Shown: piece after piece, positions 1 to 8,600 of the stretch
Numbering within the stretch: the first letter of the stretch is position 1
Layout: the number at the start of each line of letters is the position of its first letter
Source of the DNA: Priapulus caudatus
Taxonomy: Eukaryota; Priapulida; Priapulimorpha; Priapulimorphida; Priapulidae
Length of the DNA: 29,546 bases
Direction: 5' to 3'
Assembly: GCF_000485595.1 (NCBI RefSeq)
Contig: NW_014577728.1
Span: 147,056 to 176,601 of the forward strand
The notes under the pieces: generated by a model
The model's database searches: none
The model's input: the letters and a program-made list of their open reading frames with translations, nothing else
Told to the model about the DNA's origin: nothing
Program-made: the position numbers and the translations under genes

Positions 1-530
1 ATACTATACTATACTATACTTTACTATACTATACCATACTATACTATACTATACTATACTATACTATACTATACTATACTATACTATACTATACTATACT
101 ATACTATACTATACTATACTATACCATACTATACTATACTATACTATACTATACTAGACTATACTATACTATACTATACTATACTATACTATACCATACT
201 ATACTATACTATACTATACTATACTATACTATACTATACTATACTATACTATACCATACTATACTATACTATACTATTATATACTATACTATACTATACT
301 ATACTATACTATACTATACTATACTATACTATACTATACTATACTATCCTATACTATACTATACTATACTATACTATACTATACTATACTATACTATACT
401 ATACTATACTATACTATACTATACTATACTATACTATATACTATACTATATACTATATACTATTATTATACTATACTATGCTACACTACACTACACTATA
501 ATATACTATACTACACTACACGACACTGTT
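1..530. repeat. (ATACT)n pentanucleotide satellite
   Basis: Nearly pure tandem ATACT from the first base to about 437, with occasional ATACC variants (31, 121, 191, 251) and single odd units. From 438 it degrades into TATAC/TATATAC mixtures, then CTACACTACA units up to about 530. It forms the left end of the window, so the array may extend further left. Confidence 0.97.
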
Positions 531-1165
531 TGGCGTAGCGAACAGTAAGATCTGAGACTACTATCATAGCCGTGGTCACCTGTCATTGTAGATAGAAATG
601 CGTTGGGCTTACATACACTACAGCAGAGATCCTAATGAGAAAAGCAACAAGGCTGTTCTGAAACAACAGTATAGCTGTTTTATTTACTAGTCAGTCTTAA
701 CATGCGACTAAAAGTGGTGTTTATTGCGGAAATCATGTGATCTTCTACAGCAAATAAATTGACAATATCATCCGATCACAGTCTTTTTAGGAATGCATCG
801 ACGATGCATCGACTCGTCAAGCGCTTGCAAAAATGTCCTCACAACTTTTTCATCGACATAACGACTATAAGACACAATACTGGGAGAGAAGGACCGACAC
901 CCCAGTTCATTAACACTTGGTACGCTGCAGTGTTAACTTAATACATAAATTGTCGAAGCAATGTCGACCACATCTGCGCTTAAATACTCAATGATTTTAT
1001 ATCGACCACGTATTTGTGGGCTTGTTACGGGCTGCACTGCTATAATTTCAATGTAAGATTAACTGACAATAATATTTAGATAAAGATTTGGTAAAATCCC
1101 AACACAAAGCTACAGACAATGTGCTTTAGTACTAGAAATAGTGAGGAATCTATTGTACAAAACTG
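531..1165. other. unrecognised unique sequence
   Basis: AT-rich non-coding sequence. The 60-residue open frame at 759-941 has no recognisable domain and no splice or codon support. Nothing else was seen. Confidence 0.5.
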
Positions 1166-1173
1166 TTTAGTGC

Positions 1174-1397
1174 CCAGGGGCCCCGTTGTCAGAAACAAAA
1201 TTGGTCTTAACATTAGTCTTAACATTAACTTTTTCTCTTAGACCGTTGACAGAAACGCTGCGAAGTTACGAGAATGAAAAATCGTAGCAGATTTCCTCAT
1301 AACAATACGAAACAAAGTGACGTTGACGGTCTACGAGGAAATGTTAGTGTTAAGACTAATGTTAAGATCAATTTTGTGTCTGACAACGGGCCCCTGG
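1174..1397. mobile_element. hAT-like MITE with long terminal inverted repeats
   Basis: A 224-bp non-coding element. The left end CCAGGGGCCCCGTTGTCAGA is the reverse complement, with few mismatches, of the right end CTGACAACGGGCCCCTGG. The inverted similarity continues inwards for more than 60 bases (TCTTAACATTAGTCTTAACA, then a GACCGTTGACAG block). The flanks TTTAGTGC (1166-1173) and TTTAGCGT (1398-1405) match at six of eight positions, fitting an aged 8-bp target duplication. CAGGGG-type ends and 8-bp duplications are typical of hAT elements. It has no transposase, so it would depend on an autonomous partner. Confidence 0.8.
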
Positions 1398-1405
1398 TTT
1401 AGCGT

Positions 1406-2125
1406 AGGGGAATGTAGACCGTTGTAGTTTCTAGCCGCCCTACAGAAACTATATTTATGTAGCGCATATTTACAAAGTGGACAGGGTCTGTTTTATTCTA
1501 AAATAATTCCAACGATAATCATACATGATACATCGATATGAATCTGCCAATAACTCGAATCGATCATTCCGATAGCGTCATCAGTAAAATGGGTTTTTAT
1601 CACACATCAACGAAATAAAAAGAAAACTGTTAGGAAATTATACATATAGCCAACGCGCATTTTGACAAGGGAAATGCGAATGTTCGCACACGCTTTTCTC
1701 AATTATATGTCGACTGAAAACGAGTGCGGTCACTTTATCAGTGTAAATCCTACTCACATCTAAACTGGGAGCCTGCAACTGCCAAGAAATCTGGGTCCAT
1801 CATGAATAGCACATCATAAGACAAAAAGACCCATGTAACACGAACTGTTGATGTTATTCTCGTTTCTCAAAATTAATGAATAATCATGGATGTATATATA
1901 ATAAACACTGTGTTGTGTTACAAATCGACATGAACTTTTGTTATAATCGGATGTTAAGTAAAGATCCGGAAGAAGCTAATCCAAAAAATGGTAGTAATAA
2001 TGAGCTAAGATTCTGTGTCATACACCAGTAACACTATTCGCAACCAATAGCAATTTGTACTTATTACAGCGCAATTCACAATCGTACATATTGTAAGCCA
2101 CCCATAATACAGTAGACATTTACTC
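1406..2125. other. unrecognised unique sequence
   Basis: AT-rich non-coding DNA without a plausible exon or repeat. The minus-strand open frame at 2005-2217 overlaps the minisatellite that follows and shows no family features. Confidence 0.5.
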
Positions 2126-2244
2126 CAGAAGTACATCTGGCAGCACACTCCACAACCGCAAGTACACCTGGTAACACAATTGCCAGCCAGAAGTATACCT
2201 GGAAGTGCAACCGTCAACCATCACCAGGCAGTGCAATTGTCAAC
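2126..2244. repeat. 31-bp tandem repeat, four diverged copies
   Basis: Units begin at 2126, 2157, 2188 and 2219. The first three are exactly 31 bp and the last is shortened to 26. The shared core is CAGAAGTA-ACCTGG-A-CACAAT-G-CAAC. Divergence between copies indicates an old array. Confidence 0.75.
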
Positions 2245-2381
2245 CAGAAATGCGTAGTACTTTATCCGTCCTAATACGTATAGCCGCAGGAGGATGTTAT
2301 CACAGATCTGAGAGCCTACGAATGTCACCGACTGCCAATTCGCCCCGCTGTCCGAAAACATTAGCAGGCGGTGAAATACGC

Positions 2382-2842
2382 TGAACCATATGATTTACAG
2401 ATGTTACATAAATTAGTTAGCGACGCGGAGTGCGGCTAGACTCAGGGTTGTTTTGGTGGAAGTCTATGTAGACAGAGCGTCGCGCATTTTGTGCGGCTAG
2501 ATTGATGTTATAGGGAGAATGGTAAACGTGTTTTAGGTCGGGCGTTTCTAGGGTCATTGTGAAATGGAGGTAGGACGCGGTCACGGAGAACGGGTGACAT
2601 GTGCGCTCAGGATGTAGGGGTTTTGGGGATAATATAATTATAGGCGGTTAGAAGAGATTGAGGGAGGAGATGTAGGAAGGGAGGCTGATTGTGGTCGCGG
2701 GAGAAAGCACACGCGCTTAGGCGCGTGTCTTTGTCTCTCTGTGCAAGATGTGATTACACTGTGTGCAAGTTATTAAAGTTTAATACACAAGTTTGGATTT
2801 CTAATTCATCATTTCTACATCCAACATCACTTCAACGTTACA
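2382..2842 (+). repeat. left LTR
   Basis: 461 bp, starting TGAACCATATGATTTACAG and ending CAACGTTACA, so it has the expected TG...CA ends. It contains a hairpin ACACGCGC-TTAG-GCGCGTGT near 2709-2728 and an ATTAAA-type signal near 2771 followed by GT-rich sequence. It is about as long as the right LTR, with scattered substitutions and several small indels between the two, so the insertion is not recent. Confidence 0.85.
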
Positions 2843-2989
2843 TTTTAGTGCCAGTGACAGTCAAAAACCTGGGTATTCCTTTGCGGACGCAACATAAGGA
2901 CTCCACTATGTTGATTTACGGGCCATACTACGCAAGAAAGATGGAGAAGGAAGAAGACACAGGAGTCGCTGAGTACACTGCTGGCAAGA

Positions 2990-3310
2990 AAACTGGAGGG
3001 GAAACGGAGAGCGGACGAGAGAGCAAGAGAGAGGGAGGAAGAGAGAGAGAGAGAGAGAGAGAGACGGGACAGGAGCAAGAGTAGGAGAAACGAAAATCAA
3101 CGGAGAGCGATCGACAGAGACGAAGAATGGCGGAGAGCGAGACGGGAGGAACAGAGCGACACGCGGGAGAGAAAACGGTGGATACACACGGCGTGAGAAC
3201 TATGTGAGTAAGTCAGAGTGAAGGAAGGAAGGGCCGGTGTTGCATCCGTGATACTGCGAGGGCAAGTCCGAGTCTCGACCTATGTGTGAGAGAGAGAGAG
3301 AGAGGAGAGC
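2990..3310. repeat. GA-rich simple sequence inside the LTR element
   Basis: Purine-rich sequence with pure GA runs at about 3043-3062 and 3286-3302. It creates long open frames on both strands (Arg/Glu-rich on plus, Ser/Leu-rich on minus) that have no coding significance. Confidence 0.8.
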
Positions 3311-4145
3311 AGAACAGAGAAGGCAAGGCTGACAGAGCAGAGACAGATGACGTGAAAGATATATTGCGAACTGTAATGGCTAAAAAAAATCCTGGGAATT
3401 CTGGAAGTTAATTGGTGGAATGCTTTAATCTCGTGCAGTCGAAAATGGACGTGAAAGGGTGACATCATCAGGAATGTGTATTTTTATCAGTTTTTCTTTG
3501 TTTTATGTACGCGGCATTTTTTTTCATGGTAGATGCTTGTGACCGTTTGTCTTTGTGTGAGAACATCTTTCGTATGAAACTTTGTGTAGAAATGTGTGAT
3601 CGTTTTCTTGAATTTGTCGTAACGGTACGTTTACGCTATATTGACAGACTGCTAAACACATTCTTCAATTAGAGTTTGATAGGCCTAAAACATTTCATCG
3701 AAAATATGAAATCAGTTTTGCGTATTTTTTGGCTGTATGATGTATGGAAGTGACAAAGGTTGTCAGGTCCACATCGGTGCTGTGTGTAATAATGGGATTA
3801 AGAGGTTTAAATGAGGATGTAATGGAGCACATGGCTAAACGTGGTTTCGGTAATGCGTGTCGGTATACGCATACGCCACGTACGTTAGGCCTACAGCATA
3901 AAAAGACGCAAGAGTGAGAGTAATTGCAGCGATATCAAAATGTTTACTGCCAAATGTGTTGAATTTCTGACTTGTATGGTGATCGAACTTTATCGTTACT
4001 TGTTTTGTATAGAAAGCTTTATGCCTAGCCTCTCGGTACCACGACAATATGTATTTTAGAAATTGTTTAGGTTTAGGTTGAAGTGTAGATCAGCGGGGAC
4101 GCTGAATCGATGACAGTGTAGTCATCGTCTTGGGGAAGGGGGAGA

Positions 4146-4604
4146 TATAACATATAATTTACAGATGTTACATAAATTAGTTAGAGACGCGGAGTGCGGA
4201 TAGACTCAGGGTTGTTTTGGTGGTAGTTTATGTAGACAGAGCGTCGCGCGTCTTGTGCGGCTAGATTGATGTTATAGGGAGAACCGTCTAGGGTTTCTAG
4301 GGTCATTGTGAAATGGAGGTAGGACGCGGTCTGGGAGAACGGGTGACATGTGCGCTCAGGATGTAGGGGGTTTGGGGGTAATATATAGGAAGTTAGGAGA
4401 GATTGAGGGAGAAGATGTAGGAGGAGAGGCTGGTTGTGGTCGCGGGAGAAAGCACACGCGCTTAGGCGCGTGTGCGCGTGTCTTTGTCTCTCTGTGCAAG
4501 ATGTGACTACACTGTGTGCAAGTTATTAAAGTTTATTCAGTTTAATACACAAGTTTGGATTTCTACTTCATCATTTCTACATGAACTCTTAATTCAACGT
4601 TACA
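4146..4604 (+). repeat. right LTR
   Basis: 459 bp, starting TATAACATATAATTTACAG (the first dinucleotide is TA where the left LTR has TG) and ending TCAACGTTACA. The hairpin region has expanded to GGCGCGTGTGCGCGTGTC, and a 10-base duplication (TTTATTCAG) lies after ATTAAAG. A reverse AATAAA (4532-4537) could serve as a polyadenylation signal for the oppositely oriented dystrobrevin gene, about 950 bases past its stop. That last point is speculative. Confidence 0.83.
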
Positions 4605-4689
4605 ACGCAAACACAACAACGGCCCAGGGTCCACGGTGATGCCTACACGTTGATTGGGTGGGTGGGGGTGGGGTAACGATAATGGTGTG

Positions 4690-5088
4690 ACCAGCGTTCT
4701 GTTGTGTGCGTGCGTGCGTGCGTGTGTGTGCGTGCATGTGCGTGTGTCCGCGTGGGTACGTGTGCGCGTTCGTGCGTGTGTGTCCGCGTGGGTGCGTGCG
4801 TGTGCGTGCGTGCGTGTGCGTGCGTGCATGTGCGTGTGTGAGTGTGTGTCCGCGTGGGTACGTGTGCGCGTGCTTGCGTGCGTTCGTTCGTGCGTGTGTG
4901 TGTGTGTGTCCGCGTGGGTGCGTGTGCGCGTGCTTGCGTGCGTTCATGCGTGTGTGTCCGCGTAGGTGCGTGTGCTTGCGTGCGTGTGTGCGTGTGCGTG
5001 TGCGCGCGCTTGCGTGCGTTCGTGCGTGTGTGTGTGTGTGTCGGCGTGGGTGCGTGCTTGCGTGCGTTGGGTGCGCGTGTTCTTACAC
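4690..5088. repeat. GT/GC-rich simple repeat (TGCG/TG/CGTGGG units)
   Basis: About 400 bp of GTGCGT, GTGT and CCGCGTGGGTGCGTG units. A longer unit of about 60-75 bp (GTGTGTCCGCGTGGG followed by TGCGTGTGCGCG) recurs at about 4745, 4780, 4848, 4907 and 4955. It begins about 85 bases past the right LTR. All open frames here are repeat by-products. Confidence 0.9.
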
Positions 5089-5484
5089 GGTCGACATGGC
5101 AATGATATTGACAACGAAGATCGTCACCGAAACGTCATGCTAAACATCGGTTGCATAAAATTAATACTACTGCTTGCATCCACACCAGGCGAAGGTGGTG
5201 CCACCTGTACTAGGTTATGTTAGCAGCAACCAACCCAAGTGCGCGGCCACCACTAATACAAATCTACCACTTCCCTGCAAACTAAATCCGGTCGAAGCGT
5301 GCAATCATCTATAACAATTACAAGGAGCTCCTTCTCGACCTCAACAAGCACACTGACGAATGGCAATGTAGTGGTCAACATTCACAGATGGCGCCAGTAG
5401 CGCGACCGTCACTTGGCGTGACCTCGCGACTCCCCCTGCATCCGCTCTGCGAATTTTCGGCGGCGGCCCGCAGGTGGCGCTGTG
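5089..5484 (-). other. probable 3' untranslated and downstream region of dystrobrevin
   Basis: Non-coding sequence just after the dystrobrevin stop. It holds two CTCF-like cores, CAGGTGGCGCT (5471-5481) and CAGATGGCGCCAG (5384-5396), and an AGGTGGTGCCACCT palindrome near 5192-5205. No convincing AATAAA was found on the minus strand between 5484 and the right LTR, so the transcript end is unknown. Confidence 0.4.
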
Positions 5485-5628
5485 CTATCGGTTGATCCAG
5501 CGCTTCATCGCGTCCTCCCACTCGGCATTACCACCCTCCTCGTCGTCGGTGCGTATGTAGGACTCATCGTCGTCAGTGCGCGCGTATGAGTCGTCGTCCG
5601 CCGGCGCCGACCTGTGCCGATACGGCTC
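5485..5628 (-). CDS. Dyb: dystrobrevin terminal exon and stop
   Basis: Terminal coding exon, 144 bp including the TAG stop at 5485-5487. The acceptor used here is GCGTACTTGCAG|GAG at phase 0. It encodes [20 protein letters not shown], then [17 protein letters not shown] and [10 protein letters not shown]. It adds two more Y-x-R-T-D-D units to those of the previous exon and ends in a basic/aromatic segment. An alternative acceptor 51 bases upstream (CGCCTCCATCCAG|TGT, exon start 5679) is also in frame. It has a better pyrimidine tract and would add 17 mostly hydrophobic residues, so the exact start is uncertain. Just upstream of both acceptors lies a CAG/CAA repeat tract. Confidence 0.87.
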   Translation of the reverse strand, partial: EPYRHRSAPADDDSYARTDDDESYIRTDDEEGGNAEWEDAMKRWINR

Positions 5629-8600
5629 CTGCAAGTACGCGCGCAATAACATAAGTCTCGTACACTGGATGGAGGCGAGCGGGCAGCAATCAGAAACAGC
5701 AGCAACAGCAGCAACAGCAGCAACAGCAGCAACAGCAGCAGCAGCAGGCAACAGCAACAGCAGCAACAGCAGTAGCAGCAGCAGCAGCAGAAATGCGCAC
5801 CCTCTCACCCCGGGACCAGGTGAGCAGGTCATTAACGAGGTTACATCGCAAAGCCGAGGTCACACTTATTTATTTGTTTTTTAGCAGATGTAAAATGTTT
5901 TCTTCACATTTAGCGATTTTTTTTCATTTTTATTAAATACCAAAAAAAATAAAAAATAAATAAATATATATACAGTGTATATATAATGGACGCTTACATG
6001 ACTATGTCTAATTTTTTCAAATCTATGTATGATTTCATCTCTATCCATTGTAGCGTACTCATCGTCCGTGCGCAAGTATTCACCATCACTGGTTGCTAAA
6101 TAACTTTCATCATCTGTTCTGATATATGAGTCTGCATCGTCGGTGTTGATATAACTGGAAAAAATTAATAGATATCAGACAACTGTGAATATATGCTCGT
6201 TGATGTAGTAAACTTCCAAGTTCTTCATAAAGCTTTTTAGACATTTCAAGCACTGGGATGAGGAAAGGCAAGGCACTGCGCGCTCACAGAACCCTCCCGT
6301 ACTGATGTCATCAGAATGCTTTACTTTGAGACTAGTGCTGGAATATGTACAAATCGTTCTTCCTACACGTCACGTTCGTACGTCACATTTAGATAAGAAG
6401 AGATGTTTAGATAGCGGTAAAGTCATCGTGAAGGTGGGGCGTGATGAAAAACGGAGCGTTACGATGCAGTAGTGATGAAAAACGGAGCGTTACGATGCAG
6501 TAGTGATGAAAAACGGAGCGTTACGATGCAGTAGTAGATGAAAAACGGAGCGTTACGATGCAGTAGTGATGAAAAACGGAGCGTTACGATGCAGTAGTGA
6601 TGAAAAACGGAGCGTTACGATGCAGTAGTGAAGAGCACTGAACTTATCTACATTAGACATCCGACCATTTCGCAACCACGTGAATGCGAGGTGTGTAAAC
6701 ATATACATATATCACGAGCACACAACGACTGTGAACACAACATCGGGAGAGCTTGTTGGTTACGTACAGGTCGTCAGTCCAAAGGGTCACTGGCCCGAAG
6801 GGAAAACAACATTTTCACTGATATAATTTAGCCAAAAAACAAAGTGTAACCATTTTAGAGCATCTGCAGCTGCTTCATTTATCCACCCACTCAGCTACTG
6901 GTTTGGTAAAATTAGGGCCTATTTTGAAACCTTTTGTCCATTTTCATAAAAATATTAAATATTTGCGTTTCAAACTAAAATTCCAAATTTTTTCAAACCA
7001 TTTTTTTTCCCAAATTGCGTGTTCAAAGTTACCCCAGTTGACGGTACCGTAAAATGCTTAAATTGTAACAAAACCGGGCAATACTAAAAGCCTCCCCATT
7101 ACCTCCCCCCCCCCACACCTGCCAATTCTACATCTTCTGTGAGTGTTTTGGACTAGTGATGTAACGACGAAGATGACGTTACCCGTTTCAATGTAGATTA
7201 GTTGTAGCGATGAATAAGGAAAACTCCAAAGTCCAAGCAGTTGTGTTCAGCAAATAGTATATTGTTTCTCAACCCACATGCGCTCGCACAGAGGCACGTA
7301 GCCGCGTACCTCGCACACTCACGTCCCACCCCCACAACCAAGAACCTTTTCCTTTTATACATTTCTAGCTAACAAAGAAAGACGCGCGCGCCCGGACAAC
7401 CACACCCGCTGCCCACATGTACAACAATTCTCTCTCCGCGTTTTTCATCTCCATCATCCTTTCTGCATCATACGCGCTGCCGCTGACTAACCCAGTATGC
7501 AACCACTTGTCGCGACATTTCTAAACACAACTACTATTTCTACCATCTGCAAACCATACTTTACAGTGACCCTTCGGACTAGTAAACCTTCGGACTAGCG
7601 AGCTGTCACCCCCCCCCCCGCACGCGCACACTTGCCAATTCTACATCCCCTGTGAGTGTTTCGGACTAGTGAACCTTCGGACTAGCGAGCCAAGTTTGCT
7701 ATCACCGCGTTTGTTTCATACAATCTGCATATAAGGAGCTGGGACCCGTTGCCAGAAAGAAAATTCAGTCTTACCATTAGTCTTAACATTAACATCAGTC
7801 GTAAGTGTTATCTTATCATTAACAATTACATTAGCATTAACTTTACGATATTTCTGGTCCGAGAAAACGAGCAGTATCGGGCAGGGTGAAAACCTGCAAA
7901 TACGGGCCGGTCCGTTGTAGATCTAAGTAAGATTGCATGACGCTTGAAATGCGAACTCTACGGTGATAATGGCTAGCTGGTTACGGCGGCCGTGTACTAA
8001 CAGTGGCAGGGCATTAAATATAGGGTTCATGGGTTGAGTGACAACGAAAGTTGTTGAGAATTACCATGGCGGCAGTTAGGGAGCAATAAAATTTTATGGT
8101 GAAACCTTTCTCTAACGCAATAGCCCCCAGGCTCGACGATAGCGCTGATAGTGCAGGGGCTAGTCAATGTTACTGTATCGTAATCACGAAAAAAAATCCA
8201 ACATCCACGACGCACACATTTATCTTTTTTGTCAGGCCGAAAATATCCAACAGACAAGGTCTTACCTTTTGTCAATAAATATTTCAATATGTTTCTCAAG
8301 AGTATTCAGGTCGCTTGAGGAAAATGCATAGACTTCATAGCCACTATAATAGGAGACAGTTTTGATACTTGCTGTCAGTTGACGCTTATATGTAATTATG
8401 TTTCCGTTACGTACCCTTCTGTGTCGCTGTTGCTCTTGTGTGGAATGGGTTGGTTATGTTTCCTTGCCCTAAGCTGCTTGAGAAAGTCGTTCTCTCTGCC
8501 CCTACTGTCTTTCCACTCCCCTGTTCCCGGATCCATGAATTCAAAACCTAAGCAAAAGCCAGGGAGCGTGTGAGACATGCGCTGTCACAAGCTGAACCCA

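Larger units (their letters stand above)
2382..4604 (+). mobile_element. non-autonomous LTR retrotransposon, complete
   Basis: Two direct LTRs (2382-2842 and 4146-4604) enclose a 1303-bp internal region. The 4-bp target duplication ACGC lies at 2378-2381 and 4605-4608. A polypurine tract (GGGGAAGGGGGAGA, 4132-4145) abuts the right LTR. The sequence right after the left LTR (TTTTAGTGCCAGTGACAG) looks like a primer-binding site with its first TGG mutated to TAG. The internal region has GA-rich simple sequence and no gag, protease, reverse transcriptase or integrase, so it would have to be moved in trans. The 4-bp duplication and the spacer plus TGGTGCC-like primer site suggest a Gypsy or BEL/Pao relative, but the superfamily is not certain. 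Confidence 0.85.

Noticed and set aside
2689-3084. 131-residue plus-strand frame with an Arg/Glu-rich end
   Set aside because: It crosses the LTR boundary into GA-rich simple sequence and has no retroelement domain.
4563-5223. Several overlapping Cys/Val/Arg- or His/Thr/Arg-rich open frames
   Set aside because: All are produced by the GT/GC-rich simple repeat and overlap on both strands.
5576-5884. Plus-strand Ala/Thr/Ser/Asn-rich frame over the CAG/CAA tract
   Set aside because: Trinucleotide repeat by-product, antisense to the last dystrobrevin exon and intron.
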